Assembly: GCA_037349315.1 (NCBI GenBank)
Contig: JBAIAC010000023.1
Location: 38,055,501 to 38,119,500 of the forward strand
DNA: 64,000 bases
Direction: 5' to 3'
Source: Chelydra serpentina
Taxonomy: Eukaryota; Chordata; Testudines; Chelydridae
Shown: piece after piece, positions 1 to 11,752 of the stretch
Layout: each line of letters opens with the position of its first letter
Position numbering within the stretch: position 1 is the first letter of the stretch
Position numbers and translations under genes: made by a program
The notes under the pieces: model-generated
What the model saw: only the letters and a program-made list of their open reading frames with translations
Databases searched by the model: none
What the model was told of the DNA's origin: nothing

Positions 1-1152
1 TTCACCCACACAATACAGAGCCGTAAAGTTGGGATCTATTTTGAACATTCCTAGGGCAGTTGGGGTGTGTTATCTGATCTGTGGTTTTGGATCAAGACGT
101 CTCTGTTTAAAACAGGGCTTGACACTGAAGAATAAATGAGGATTCAGTGTACCTCTTTCCCCAATCCTGCCCTTTGAGTGTTTCAAGGTTCAATAGACGT
201 ATGAGAAATCTCTCATTAGCTGTCTTGAAAAAGAGATTGCTGTTGCTTGTGAAGAAACAAAACAAATATCTATATTCATCTAACCTGATAGTAGTTATGT
301 GGCAAAATAAAACCATTTTGCTACTGGGCGTTACCTTTGTTAATTTTTCTAATATAAAAGAGGCCTAAGGAGCTTGCTTTTTGGCAGCTCTTACTCCGCC
401 ACAATAGAATGCGCTCTTAATATTTAATGATGAGAAGACATGGAAAATATGTCATGCCGTAAATCACCCTTGGCCTAATCTGCCGCAGTGCAGAACAGAC
501 TGAAAGTGGGATGAAAGCTATCCTTGCGCGCTGTGAATTGTTCAAAGACAGACGGAGACTTTCCATTGAATTCAGTGAGCTTTGGATAGTGCCCCATGTG
601 TATAAATCCCAAATATCTTGTTTGTTATTTATGTTACAGTTGCCTCTGGAAGCCCCAGTCAAGACCAGGACCGAGTTGTGGTAGGGGCTGTTTAAACACA
701 GAGGCCGTCCCTGTTCCGAAGACCTTGCCCTCTAAATAGAATAGCTGGTTCATAAAAGAACCCTTTTCTACTAACAGTAACTTGATTCACAAGATGCGCA
801 GGAGCGGTTCGACAAGCGTTTTGGCTCTTCCGCTAGTATGTGGCTCTGTGAGATAGGTATGGTGAAATTGTATGCGGCTGTTTCTGTTACCTCAGTGCAG
901 AAAGAGGGTCACGCACAAAACACACACACTTCTTTGCTTCCTGCCACAAACCGTATACCCTCCCTTCATTTTCCAAAGGGGAATTTCTCTGCTTTTCATG
1001 CTGATCTCTTGAGGTCATTATAAAGTATCTTTGACATTACTTGCGTTTTCCTTTAGGGTGCATTAGGTTGGTTCTGTGGCTACTGTGTATTCATCACAGA
1101 GTGTACTGTGTGATTTATTTGATGCAGAATATGTGAACTAATTTCTTCAGAT
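1..1152. other. unassigned non-coding sequence
   Basis: I see no host exon, RNA gene or recognisable transposon here. Open frames are shorter than 85 codons, overlap one another on both strands and show no recognisable protein motif, so I treat them as chance frames. Confidence 0.5.
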
Positions 1153-1300
1153 CATGGATTCTCAACCAGGATGGGGGAGTCGTGAGCCCTGATGTTTCAG
1201 GGGGGTCACGACCACCTTATGGGCTAGATGAAAGGGGAGTCCTGAACATTTTTTCTGTTGTGTCATGGGGTTACAATATGAAAAAGGTTGAAAACTACTG
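1153..1300. mobile_element. old hAT-like non-autonomous DNA element
   Basis: The left end reads CATGGATTCTCAACC and the right end is the inverse of CAGTAGTTTTCAACC. Both resemble the CAGTGGTTCTCAACC terminal repeat of hAT (MER5/Charlie-type) elements. The flanking octamers cttcagat (1145-1152) and tttcaggc (1301-1308) agree at 5 of 8 positions, as expected for a decayed 8-bp duplication. The interior contains the two inverted strings GGGGAGTCGTGAGCCC and GGGGGGTCACGACC. No transposase is present. The family is assigned by motif only. Confidence 0.6.
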
Positions 1301-1314
1301 TTTCAGGCATTGAG

Positions 1315-1385
1315 GATGACATTCCGGCCCCATTGAAGTCAATGGGAGTTTTTTCCCTTTGACTTCAGTGGGGGCAGGATGTCAA
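1315..1385. repeat. short fold-back repeat with CATTGAAGTCAATGG core
   Basis: GACATTCCGGCCCCATTGAAGTC on the left is matched in inverted order by GACTTCAGTGGGGGCAGGATGTC on the right, giving a hairpin of about 70 bp. Related palindromic pieces recur across the window (3490-3555, 3745-3815, 43107-43195, 49020-49098, 53690-53757, 54970-55040). It is likely a very small MITE; its superfamily is unknown. Confidence 0.55.
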
Positions 1386-1428
1386 GGTCTTGTATATGTT
1401 GAGGGTTGCAGTCAGCCACCATCCACTG

Positions 1429-1600
1429 ATGCAAATACCTAGTATAGACAGGTAAATTCAGGGTAAACTGCACTGATGCCCTGAACTTAGAGCTTTTCCT
1501 GTCTACACTAGAGAGTTTGTATTGGAGCAGCTACTCTGTCTGCTGGCCACTGATGGCTGTAAAATGGGGCAAATCCTCAGTGTAGACAAATCCTTTGATA
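1429..1600. repeat. possible decayed MITE with GTCTACACT-like ends
   Basis: The segment holds three copies of a GTCTACACT-like string in mixed orientation: the inverse near 1440 (agtatagaca), a forward copy near 1501 and the inverse near 1579 (agtgtagaca). The same string ends the better preserved MITEs at 2372, 18958 and 36990. Boundaries are uncertain and no target duplication could be read. Confidence 0.35.
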
Positions 1601-2250
1601 GATTTTTAAATAATTAAGAATCAACTTCAATAGTTAAGGATCATCTGTTAGAGGAACTGTAGGAACAGCGCCATTCCAAGGAGGTGAAGTTCATTGACAC
1701 AAGTAGATGCCAGTCTCTTCCTTTCACCACTGTTTTATTTATGTGCAGTATGTCTCATGAGATTTTTGTAGACCCTGGAGCCTTATGGATAGATTTATTT
1801 TTTTTTAAATATATTGATTGGTGCATGCGAGTACCAGTTGTTTGAACTTTAGGTCAACCCCAGAACCGAAGCCCATTCCCCCACCCATCCGCGTTTGCCC
1901 TTGCTTCACTTGAAGGCCAGTACTTTTGTAATTTGTGATGTGTCGTCGACTAAAAGGTGTTGGATCCCTGTGGTGCACAGGATACTGCAGAATTTTGTGG
2001 GCTTTCTATTGAACTACGCACACATTCTGCTGAACATGTTTGCAGTGTGAATTCCTGCAATTTGCAGGAATTTGCTATACTTTTCTGCTGAAAGAGCTGC
2101 GTAAGTGCTATATTTAATCTAAATTGGTTAGTTCGAAGCTTTTAAGTTTTCATACTGTAGTCAGGGTTTCAGATTTTGATCATGCCTGCAATCTGGTCGT
2201 CTGCTGATGAGTTATTACATCTAAGTATTTTTCAACTGCATATCTTCAAA
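1601..2250. other. unassigned non-coding sequence
   Basis: AT-rich sequence with a short T-run near 1797. No repeat, RNA gene or coding signal is recognised. Confidence 0.45.
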
Positions 2251-2254
2251 GTCT

Positions 2255-2830
2255 GTCATAGAGGCAGGGTAGGTAGGGCACTGGGCTGGGAGTCAGGAGA
2301 CTTGAGCTCCAATCCTGGCTGTGCTGCCGACTGCATGTATGATTTCAGGCAAATCACTTCATCTCTCTGATGGCATGTCTACACTTACCTCTGGAGTGAT
2401 TGATACAGGAGTGGGGGGGTGTCAATTTATCGCCTTTAGTGAAGACGTGATAAATCGACTGTCGAACGGTCTCCCATTTACGTCATTACTCCTCCGGAGT
2501 GAGAAGCGTGGGCGGAGTTGACGGGAAAGCATCAGCAGTCGACCTACTGCAGTGAAGACACTGTGGTAAGTAGCTCTAAGTACGTCGACTTCAGCTATGG
2601 CTTTTTCGTAGCTGAGGTTGCGTAACTTAGACCAACTTAGCTTGCCTCCCCCTCCCCCAGTGTAGACCAGGCCTCAGCCTTTGTTTCCCCTCCCTTCCTT
2701 TCTATCTGAATTGTAAGTTCTTTGGGGCAGGGACTGTCTCCATGTATTTGTGCAGCACCTACCACAACGGGTGCTGATCAACACTGAATTCATTAGGTGC
2801 TGCTGTAATATAAATGATAGGACAAAATGT
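2255..2830 (+). mobile_element. MIR-like SINE, split by a MITE
   Basis: The left half (about 2255-2371) has the tRNA-derived pattern GGCACTGGGCTGGGAGTCAG, then GAGCTCCAATCCTGGCT, then GGCAAATCACTTCATCTCTCTG. The expected continuation, CCTCAG followed by TTTCCCC, appears only after 2673, so the SINE is interrupted by about 300 bp. The right half ends with the tail ATTGTAAGTTCTTTGGGGCA and GCAGCACCTACCACAACGGG, typical of MIR/CORE-SINE relatives in reptile genomes. Such SINEs are pol III-derived and no longer mobile. Confidence 0.75.
2372..2673. mobile_element. MITE with GTCTACACT terminal repeats inside a MIR-like SINE
   Basis: The left end GGCATGTCTACACT matches the inverse of the right end, GGCCTGGTCTACACT, with small differences. 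The interior has GTCGAC and ATCGAC motifs and a subterminal hairpin near 2589-2625, where ACTTCAGCTATG pairs with CGTAGCTGAGGT through two G-T pairs. It interrupts a MIR-like SINE and is therefore younger than it. The same architecture recurs at 18958-19560 and 27851-28135. It has no coding capacity; the superfamily is not certain. Confidence 0.7.
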
Positions 2831-2924
2831 CATGTTATTATTTATTCTATGACGGTGTATGTTTTATCTTAACACATCCACAGTAAGTTATTGATGATGA
2901 TAATATAATGGGTAGGAAGGCAAT

Positions 2925-3143
2925 GTTTCCAGTTGGATATAACACTGGACTGGGACTTGGAAGACCTGGGTTCAATCCTGTCTCAGCTGATTAGACAACC
3001 TTGGGCAAGACATTTCACCGCCCCGTGCCTCAGTTTCCCCATCTGTGAAATGGGGATAATGATACTGACCTCCTTTGTGAAGTGCTTTTGAGATCTATTG
3101 TTCGAAAGTGCTATATAAGTGCTAAGTATTAGTATTCTTATCT
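2925..3143 (+). mobile_element. MIR-like SINE, near full length
   Basis: In order: ACACTGGACTGGGACTTGGA, the B-box-like GGGTTCAATCC, the conserved core CCTCAGTTTCCCCATCTGTG, then AAATGGGGATAATGATACTG and GTGCTATATAAGTGCTAAG. This is the standard order of MIR/CORE-SINE elements on the plus strand. It is a diverged, ancient copy with no flanking repeats that I can read. Confidence 0.8.
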
Positions 3144-3149
3144 TTCAGA

Positions 3150-4424
3150 TTTCATTATTTAGTAAACACTGAGGCAGTATATAGGTGGTTGAAATTAAAC
3201 TGATATAATGACTTGAATTGTTATACTTGAGATTCCTGAAAAGAATACAACCTGATACAGTGCTGACCAGGACACATCCTCCTCTCTCGTGGCCATTTGT
3301 AAATACAAGGCTTGGTTGTCCAAGATGCTGAGCACTTCCTCCATAGAAGTAACAGTGTCTTTGACTTCAGGGGGTCGCTTTTGGTTTACAGCCGTGTTTG
3401 TGAGATCAGAATCAGGCTCTTGATCATTGCCAACAGGGGCTAGATTTGAAATGACAGCCTAGAGGTGAAAGGTGCCATTTTGGGGGAAATACTGATCTCA
3501 GTTACAGCAATGTAAATTAAGAGTATTTTCCATTGACTTTGCTGTAACTGAGGACTTAACATTTCCCAGTGAATCAGATTATAAGGAGTTACTTTTTTTC
3601 CTCTCCCAGGGGCATTAAGGAAGAATTGAGCTGCACTTTCTGTAGGCTAAGGTTTCTGTTTATAAACCCATGAACACTTCACCATGTAAAATAAATCTCC
3701 CCTTTTGACATCCACTTTCATGACTGCTTTAAATCACTAATGGTGAAATCCTGGCCCAGTTGAAGTTATGGCAAAATGCTCATTGACTTCAGTGGAACGG
3801 GAACCAAGGTTTCATCCCAAATGTTTTGCTTCAGAAAGACCTTTAAGCTTAGCTTTTATACCTTGTGAAAATCCAAAAGAACACTGGCAGTCTTGTCTGC
3901 TGTATTCTTATGAGCCTTAGACGTGACACCATGTAAGCATTTGGCACTTTGCTTTTATTTTCTCTTTTTATGTGTGTGTATGAATGAAGAACTCCAAGAG
4001 TGGTTGATGAAAGTGGCACACCCACCTTGGGCCATTTTTAGAATGATTTCTGAAACTGACCTCTCAATTGCAGGCAACAAGGAGAGTAGGAAATAAATTT
4101 GTTTTGGTTTAAAATCATTACATCAATGTAAAAAAACCTTAACTTAAAGAGTTTCTGATAAAAGCTATCTATTTGTTTCCCATGAAATTGTCCAAATAGC
4201 TAACGGTTCCTAAACAGATTTATAAGATGGAATTCCTGCAACAGATCTCTCTCCAATGTGTTTAGTTTCCCTTCCTAGAAGGCCTGTATTATATCGATGG
4301 TGGTATGTATTATTACTGCTTATTTGCTTTCATCACAAAGCTCAGGAATTTATTGTCAGTACAAAAGTAAGTACAACAACAACAAATACATTGTCTTGGA
4401 CAATTGTTATAGTAAAGCCATTTT
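3150..4424. other. unassigned sequence with two small fold-backs
   Basis: Mostly unrecognised. At 3491-3554 the string CTCAGTTACAGCAATGTAAA is inverted as TTGCTGTAACTGAGG. At 3745-3815 AAATCCTGGCCCAGTTGAAG is followed by CATTGACTTCAGTGG. Both belong to the small GAAGTCAATGG-type repeats. No exon-like signal is seen. Confidence 0.45.
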
Positions 4425-4874
4425 CATAGAATCATAGAATCTCAGGGTTGGAAGGGACTTCAGGAGGTCATCTAGTCCAACCCCCTGCTCAAAGCAGGAC
4501 CAACCCCAACTAGATCATCCCAGCCAGGGCTTTGTCAAGCCTGACCTTAAAAACCTCTAAGGAAGGAGATTCCACCACCTCCCTAGGTAACCCATTCCAG
4601 TGCTTCACCACCCTACTAGTGAAAAAGTTTTTCCTAATATCCAACCTAAACCTCCCCCTCTGCAACTTGAGACCATTACTCCTTATTCTGTCATCTTCTA
4701 CCACTGAGAACAGTCTAGATCCAGCCTCTTTGGAACCCCCTTTTAGGTAGTTGAAAGCAGCTATCAAATCCCCCCTCACTCTTCTCTTCTGCAGGCTAAA
4801 CAATCCCAGTTCCCCCAGCCTCTCCTCACAAGTCATGTGCTCCAGCCCCCTAATCATTTTTGTTGCCCTCCGTG
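4425..4874 (-). mobile_element. CR1 LINE, 5'-truncated young copy
   Basis: The low-coordinate end carries the CR1 3' terminus CATAGAATCATAGAATCTCA, followed by the conserved 3' region. On the minus strand 4857-4510 encodes the last 115 residues of CR1 ORF2, uninterrupted to its stop. That peptide differs from the nearly intact element at 61904 at only about seven positions, so both belong to one recent subfamily. Similarity stops near 4874 in the middle of ORF2, the usual CR1 5' truncation. Non-functional by itself. Confidence 0.95.
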
Positions 4875-5665
4875 AAATCCTTTTATCACAGGTCTTTTAC
4901 CCAGAATGACAGTCTGTGTTGCCTATCACCCTTTATACAATATTCGGTTGTTATGATATTGTATATAAGCATTAACAAATAAAGGCATGCATCCTCAACA
5001 ATTATGCTCCTCTTCTGCTCGATTTAGTTGTCAGCGTGCATTCATGTCTCTGTTAAGTATCTCCTTCACAGCCTTGCCAGGAATACCTTTTTCTCCCCGT
5101 AATGTCAACTCAGTACAGCAGGCAGGCCAGGTGAGCCTGGCTCACTTTCAGGTTTTGTCTGTCTCTTTATCTGAATTTTTTTAAAGGAGGGACTTCAGAG
5201 AGGTAATTGCCATAAATTACACACTGTCTGTGGTAAATTGTGATGGGAACATAATTGAAAACTGAGCTGAGCAGCACTTCCTTGAGCCAAGCAGGGAGAA
5301 CTAGAGATGGCCATCGCAATTTGGGGGGCGTGGAGGGGCTGCCAAACAGTTTTCAAACTCCTCTCTCCCAAGGTGTGATTGATTCCTGTTCACCATGATT
5401 TGCACCACTGTCAAGGACTGGCCTGAGATGCAGCATGACGATTCTTTGGGGAACATTCATTTGACATGAGGGGAATAGCCTTCTTGCAGGAGTCAGAGGA
5501 GCCCAGCGGCTTGTGCGAGGGTCCATGCACAGACGCCATTATTGAAAAAGTTTTATAAGAGGCAGTTGTCCAAGGTCCAGAGCCACAGGAGGGTTTTGTG
5601 TGCATTCTGGTGAACTGAAGCGTACATCTAGCCCTTTGCAACTTCCTATGGGAAGTAGGCAACTA
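4875..5665. other. unassigned non-coding sequence
   Basis: No repeat family, RNA gene or coding signal is recognised. Open frames are short and overlap. Confidence 0.4.
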
Positions 5666-5785
5666 TTAGGGCTGGGCAAAGAACAGGACGACAAAAATTT
5701 TATAATTTTCACATTTCCTCCCCCCCCCATTTTTAATCAAAAATTGAAATTTTGATTAAAAGTTTAATCAAGAAATGTCAAACGC
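5666..5785. repeat. AT-rich fold-back repeat fragment
   Basis: It begins AGGGCTGGGCAAAGAA and contains the palindromic stretch TTTTTAATCAAAAATTGAAA followed by TTTTGATTAAAAG. The GGCTGGGCAAA start and AAATTTT-rich inside resemble the larger AT-rich repeats ending in GAGCTGG at 11028-11290, 35300-35727 and 38986-39210. Boundaries are approximate. Confidence 0.4.
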
Positions 5786-6194
5786 TGGTAAGTGTGACCA
5801 TTTATATGCAGAAACAAAAGCAGAAAGGCTAAGTGACTTGAATAAGACCATAAAATGGACTTAGTACCCGAGCAAGGAATAAAAGGTTAGGACATGGAGC
5901 TGTACAAAGTTTGGCAACTGTGGCTAGGATAAGCTGGAAGCTGTCTTGGGGTGGTGGGGTAACTTTGGCGGTGCTGGGGTAGCTATTGGTGGTGAGTGCT
6001 TGGGGATGGGTGTTTTTTGTTTGCTGTGGGTGCCTGGAGCTGTTTGCTGGCAGGTCATAAGAGTTGATTGGGTACAGCCCTAGGACTGTTGCTGGGGGTT
6101 GAGCAGCTGCTGAGATATGCTGGTGGGGAGTTGGGAGGTGACTGCATGCAAGGGTAGCTGCTGGTAGGTTTAGAGGGTGTTTGCTTGGAGTAGC

Positions 6195-8168
6195 CTAGTG
6201 CAGACAGGTGTTTGTCTAAAAACCGCCAATAATAGAGATTCTACAACCTCACTAGGCAATTTATTCCAGTGCTTAACCACCCTGACAGTTAGGAAGTTTT
6301 TCCTAATGTCCAACCTAAACCGCCCTTGCTGCAATTCAAGCCCATTGCTTCTTGTCCTAGCCTCATAGGTTAAGAAGAAAAATTTTCTCCCTCCTCCTTG
6401 TAACAACCGTTTATGTACTTGATGTACTTGTCCCCTCTGTTTTCTCTTCTCCAGACTAAACAAACCCAATTTTTTCAATCTTCCCTCATAGGTCATGTTT
6501 TCTAGACCTTTAATCATTTTTCTTGCTCTTCTCTTGACTTTCTCCAATTTGTACACATCTTTCCTGAAATGTGGCACCCAGAACTGGACACAGTACTTCA
6601 GTTGAGGCTGAATCAGTGCGGAGTAGAGCGGAAAAATTAGTTTTCATGTCTTGCCTACAAAACTCCTGCGAATACATCCCAGAATAATGTTCACTTTTTA
6701 TGCAACAGTGTTACACTGTTGACTCTCATTTAGCTTAGGGTCCAATATGATCCCCAGATCCCTTTCCGCAGTACTCCTTCCTAGGCAGTCATTTTCCATT
6801 TTCTATGTGTGCAACTGATTGTTCCTTCCTAAACGGAGTACTTTGAATTTGTCCTTATTGAGTTTCATCTTGTTTATTTCAGACCATTTCTCCAGTTTGT
6901 CCAGATCATTTTGAATTTTAATCCTATACTCCAAAGCACTTGCAACCCCTCCCAGCTTGGTATTGTCTGCAAACTTTATAAGTGTACTCTCTATGCCATT
7001 ATCTAAATCATTGATGACGATCTTGAACAGAACCAGACCCAGAACTGATCCCTGTAGGACCCCACTCGTTATGCCCTTCCAGCATGACTGTGAACCACTA
7101 ATAACTACCTTATAGTAGCTCCATCTAGGTTGCATTTCTCTCGTTTGTTTATGAGAAGGTCACGTGAGACAGTATCAAAAGCTTTACTAAAGTCAAGATA
7201 TACCAGTCTACCGCTTCCCCCCTATCCACAAGACTTGTTACTCTGTCAAAGAAAGCTATCAGGTTGGTTTGACACTATTTGTTCTTGACAAATCCATGCT
7301 GACTGTTACTTATCACTTTATTATCTTCTAGATGTTTGCCATTATCTTTCTGGGTAGAGAAGTTAAGTTGACTGGTCTGTAATTCCCTGAGTTGTCCTTA
7401 TTTCCTTTTTTTCAGTTTGGCACTATATTTGCCCTTTTCCAGTCATCTGGAATCTCTCCCGTTTTCCATGACTTTTCAAAGATAACCTCTAATGGCTGAG
7501 ATATCTCCGCAGTCAGCTCCTTGAGTAATTTAGGATGCATTTCATCAGGCCCTGGTGACTTGAAGACATCTAACTTGTCTAAGTAATTTTTAACTTGTTT
7601 ATTTTCCTATTTTAGCCTCCAATCCTACCTCAATTTCAATGACATTCACTATGTTAGATGGCCAATCACCACCAACTTTCTTGGCGAAAACCGAAACAAA
7701 GAAGTCATTAAGCACTTCTGCCATTTCCACATTTTCTGTTATTATTGCCCCTCCACCTCACTGAGTAATGGGCCTATCCTGTCCTTGGTCTTCCTCTTGC
7801 TTCTAATGTATTTGTAGAATGTTTTCTTGTTACCGTTTATGTCTTTAGCTAGTTTGATCTCGTTTTGTGCCTTGGCCTTTCTAATTTTGTCCCTGCATTC
7901 TTGTATTTGTTTATATTCATCCTTTGTAATTTGACCTAGTTTTCACTTTTTGTAGGACTCTTTTTTTTTTTTTTTTTTAGATCATTGAAGATCTCCTGGT
8001 TAAGCCAGGGTGGTCTCTTGCCATATTTCCTATCTTTCCTACGCAGTGGGATAGTTTGCTCTTGTGCCCTTAATAATGTCTCTTTGAAAAACTGCCCACT
8101 GTCTTACACATCGTCAGCCTGGGTAACTTCCCAATTTAATTATTCATCCTCCCCATTTTCCTGCCTGG
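6195..8168 (-). mobile_element. CR1 LINE, long decayed copy of ORF2
   Basis: Read on the minus strand this follows the nearly intact CR1 at 61904 from its basic N-terminal region to the end of ORF2. Recognisable blocks are VLQGSVLGLVLFKIVINDL and KFADNTKLGG at 7135-6803, and GLENMTYEGRLKKLGLFSLE at 6577-6170. The catalytic FADD has become FADN. Stops and frameshifts break the rest, and an 18-base T-run lies inside at 7961-7978. The 3' untranslated end with ATAGAATC repeats is missing. An older subfamily than the copies at 4425 and 61904. Confidence 0.9.
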
Positions 8169-8194
8169 GTGTTGCACTCGCTTGTTTCTTGAAT

Positions 8195-8550
8195 AAAACT
8201 GCAAGCTATTCAGGGCACAGGCCTGTGTTAGTCCAGTGCCTAGCACAAAGCGGTAGGTGTCTTGGCACACTACTGCAGTACCAATCAGTATGAGCTGTTG
8301 GGACTCCCAGTGCATCCAGGTGCTGTTTGTTCATTTTGATTGTAAGTTCATTGAGACAAGGATGTCATCTTCCTGTGCACGATTTCAGCTTTTAACATTA
8401 TTATTTGTATAGTGGTAGTGCCTGGGAGCTCTAGTCATGGACCAGGACCCCATTGTGTAAGGCGCTGTACAGACATAAAGATGTTCCCTGCCTCCAAAGA
8501 GCTCACAATCTATACAACAAGAGACAACACATGGATAATAATAGCAAAGT
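8195..8550. repeat. cluster of MIR-like SINE tails in both orientations
   Basis: At about 8200-8290 a plus-strand tail is recognisable (CAGTGCCTAGCACAAAG). At 8338-8370 comes ATTGTAAGTTCATTGAGACA. From 8408 to about 8530 the same kind of tail is inverted: CCAGGACCCCATTGTGTAAG, GCGCTGTACAGACATAAAGA, AAAGAGCTCACAATCTATAC. These are the 3' tails of old MIR-like or L2-tailed SINEs. Short open frames here are accidental. Confidence 0.6.
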
Positions 8551-9636
8551 TACTAGTCGATGCCCAAGAACAACAGTGGTACCGAGCGTATACAACTGTG
8601 TACAGGAGTGTGCAGTGGTGGTGCTCCAAAGCCCAACACCAAACCTCAGCAAAGGGGATCCTAGACTCGAGTACAGTCATCTAAACCTGAAATACCAGTT
8701 CTAGTGTGACTGAGAACCAGTGACACAGATGACTTTGTCTACGTTTTATGCTATAGTTGTGACTAGTTTATGACTAGTTGTTTCATTTAATTTGATTGGG
8801 CTCACATAGCTTCCCTGACAGAGAAGGAGTTAAACTGCTGTACTGGAAAATGTGGAAATTACAGTCTTTTGTTTCAGTAAACCAATTGGTTTTCTGAACA
8901 GACAATCCCAGCCATCATCTCTTGAAAGCAATACAAAGCAGATTGTGACTGTGAAGCAACCTTCATGTCACCTAACCTATAAAGAAAAAACATCTTCCAA
9001 GGGCAATCAGAAAATACTCGAAAGGAATTAAACAATCTCTAGGCTACATTTGAATTTCTTCTTTTTTGATTTTTAAAAGTAAGAGAGCCAATGAAAGAGA
9101 GAAGTTATTAAAATGAGTGTTCTTTTGGGTATGATCTGAGTACTATTCAGACAATAATCTTCAATGACGAAGTTGTAACCATAGGCACAGAAGCTGATAC
9201 TATATTTGCAAAAAGGGAAAGGAACTTGACTTGCTCAGGTACTGATACCTAAGGCTTCGGGTTTGCCATGGAGGTCATGGAAAGTCATGGAATCTGTGAC
9301 TTTCCGTGACCGCCGTGACTTCTGCAGCGACCGGTGCGCCTGGCTCAGGGGCAGCAGCCAGTCACATCAGCCACTTCTGTGGTAGTCTTGGGCCACCGTG
9401 CCGTGCCCCCCAGCAGCAGCAGAGTTTGGGTGTGAGAGGGGGCAGGGAGTTGGGGCATGGGACAGGGTGAGGCAGGCTCTGAGCGGCGCTTACCTGGAGG
9501 GCTCCCTGGAAGTGGTGACATCCCCCTCACAGCTCCCATTGGTAACTTTGTTATGGAAAGTGAGGCCTACAAATCAGGATCAGTCTGCCAGTAAGATAAT
9601 GTAAGGGAATATTTCCTCACTGTATATGGATATTAA
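8551..9636. other. unassigned sequence with a GC-rich repeat-like patch
   Basis: Mostly unrecognised. Between about 9262 and 9540 composition turns GC-rich with near-repeated words (GGTCATGGAAAGTCATGGAA, then GTGACTTTCCGTGACCGCCG TGAC), which suggests a fold-back or MITE of unknown family. No coding evidence. Confidence 0.4.
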
Positions 9637-9770
9637 GTACTGGAGAGGGTGTAGAAAAGAGCCACACAAATTATTCAAATTCTGGAAAAAATGCCTTACA
9701 GTGGAGAGTTAAGGAGCTCAATCTCTTTATCTTATGAAAAAGAAGATCAAGAGTTGACTATATCACTGTC
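9637..9770 (+). mobile_element. CR1/L3-like LINE fragment
   Basis: A short plus-strand piece of CR1-type ORF2. It reads TACTGGAGAGGGTGTAGAAA, AGAGCCACACAAATTATTC, then AAAAATGCCTTACAGTGGAG and AGCTCAATCTCTTTATCTTA. This matches the conserved block in CR1/L3 that encodes the region around RVQRRATKMI and [12 protein letters not shown]. It abuts a CR1 piece of opposite orientation. Both ends are truncated. Confidence 0.65.
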
Positions 9771-9775
9771 CATAT

Positions 9776-11027
9776 GTAGAAATGGAAGACTGGCAGGGAC
9801 TTCGAGAAGGCATCAAGTACAACCCATTGCACTGAGGTAGAGCCAAGTAAACCTAGACTGTCCCTGAAAGGTGTTTGTCCAACCTATTCTTAAAAACCTC
9901 CATTGAATGGGGATTCCACAACCTCCCTTGGAAGGCTATTCCACAGTTTAGAGTTATGTTTTTCCTAATGTCTGACCTACATCTCTCTTACTGGAGATTA
10001 AGTCCATTGCTTCTTGTCCTATCTTCAGTGGACGTAGAAAAAATTGATCACAGTCCTCTTTATAACAGCCCTTAACATATCTGAAGACTTATCAGGTTCC
10101 CCCTGAGTCTTCTTTTCTCAAAATGAAACATGCCCAGTTTTTTTAACCTTTCCTCATAGGCCAGGTTTTCTAAATCTTTTATTATTCTTGTTGCTCTTCT
10201 CTGATCTCCCTCCAATTTGTCCACATCTTTCCTAAAGTGTAGTTGCCCAGAATTGGACACACTATTCCAGCTGTGGCCTCACCAGTGCTGAGTAGAGTGG
10301 GACAATTACCTCCCATGTCTTACATACGACACTTCTGTTAATACACCCATGAATTATATTAGTTTTTGAAAATACATCATATTGTTGACTCATTTTGAAG
10401 TTGTGATCCACTGTAACCTCCAGATCCTTTTCAGCAGAGCTACTGCCTAGCCAGTTATTCCCCATTTTGTAGTTGTGCATTTGATTTCCTTCCTAAGTGA
10501 CGTACTTTGCCCTTATCTTTATTGAATTTCCAATTTGTCAAGGTTGTTTTGAATTCTTAGCTTGTCCTCCAAAGTGCTTGCAACTCCTTCCAGTCTGATG
10601 TCATCTGCAAGTTTTATGAGCATTACTCTCTACTCCATTATCCAAATCATTAATGAAAATAATGAATAGTCCTGGACCCAGGACTTACCTCTGTGGGACC
10701 CCACTAGATACACTCTCCCAGTTTGATAGCAAACCATTGATAACTAATTTTTGAGTATGGTCTTTCAACCAGTTATGCATCCGCCTTATAGTAATTTCAT
10801 CTAGACAACATTTCCCTAGTTTGTGTATGAGAATGCCATGTGGGACTGTATCAAAAGCCTTACTAAAATGAAGATATATTACATCTACTGCTTCCCACTT
10901 ATTCACTAGGTTGGTAACTCTGTCAAAGAAAAAAAAATTAGGTTGGTTTGGCATGATTTGTTCTCGACAAATCCGCGTTGGCTATTCCTTATCACCCTAT
11001 TATCCTCTAGGTGCTTACAACTGTCAA
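9776..11027 (-). mobile_element. CR1 LINE, decayed partial ORF2
   Basis: The minus strand encodes CR1 ORF2 blocks in the right order: [20 protein letters not shown] and VSSGVPQR (10954-10685), AEKDLEVTVDHNFKMSQQ (10480-10262), and NLAYEERLKKLGMFHFEKRR (10260-10072). The conserved LDFSKAF motif has become LHFSKAF, so the first catalytic aspartate is lost. Frameshifts separate the blocks. Older than the 61904 copy and similar in age to the one at 6195. Confidence 0.9.
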
Positions 11028-11290
11028 AATATTCCATTTCAACATTTTCAAAACAAAAAGTTCTGCTTTTGATTGAAATGACTTTTGATTTTGAAATTTA
11101 AATTAACTTATAATAAACAATTAAAGAAGAGAATTAAATAGAGGCCAAGATCAAAATGCAACATTCTGAAATTATTGACCCAAGCCAAAAACATTTTCAG
11201 TTTTCTGGTTTGTGAAAAGTTTTTGAAATTTTGACTTTTCATTTTGATTCAGATTTTTCTGTGGGATGGGAAAACCATTTCCCACCCAGC
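11028..11290. repeat. AT-rich fold-back repeat ending in CAGCTC
   Basis: Made of AAAATTTT-like words on both strands (CATTTCAACATTTTCAAAAC; TTTTGATTTTGAAATTTAAA; TTTTTGAAATTTTGACTTTT) and ending GGAAAACCATTTCCCACCCA followed by GCTCTATG. The GAGCTGGGTGGGAAA terminus resembles those at 35300-35727 and 38986-39210. It lies directly against the truncated CR1. Superfamily unknown. Confidence 0.5.
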
Positions 11291-11349
11291 TCTATGTATG
11301 AGTTGCTTCACAGGGAGAAAATACTGAAAGAACTTTCATCTAGTGGAGA

Positions 11350-11441
11350 TAGGTATAACAAGAACCCATGGCTGGAGACCTGTGTTATACAGGAGGTCAG
11401 ACTATTCCCTTGTGGCCTTAAAATCTATGAATCTATGGTTA
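11350..11441 (+). mobile_element. CR1 LINE 3' end, plus strand
   Basis: ACAGGAGGTCAGACTATTCC and CTTGTGGCCTTAAAATCTAT followed by GAATCTATGG form the characteristic CR1/L3-type 3' end with short tandem terminal repeats. Only the terminus is recognisable. Compare 39690-39770 and 47010-47087, which end in the same way. Confidence 0.75.
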
Positions 11442-11752
11442 TGGTTGAAACTAGGCCCAAAAGGATAAGAGTCCATATCTACCTTCATTGACGCTCTATG
11501 TTGCCATCAATTATTGTTGTACACAAAAAGAAAATCCCCACTCATGATTCTCTGAGAACACTTGTATAATGACTCAGGATGTTTCTGTTATATTTCTTAC
11601 ACACTAAAACTAGTGAAGGCTAAAGCAACGTTACTCATTTAGATCATGTAGGTAAATAGATTCATCCTGATTAGCTGAAATCTGTATTCATAACTATTAT
11701 CCAATTCTGAACCAATCAAACAATGTATATATGTCTGTGCTTCCATAGTGGT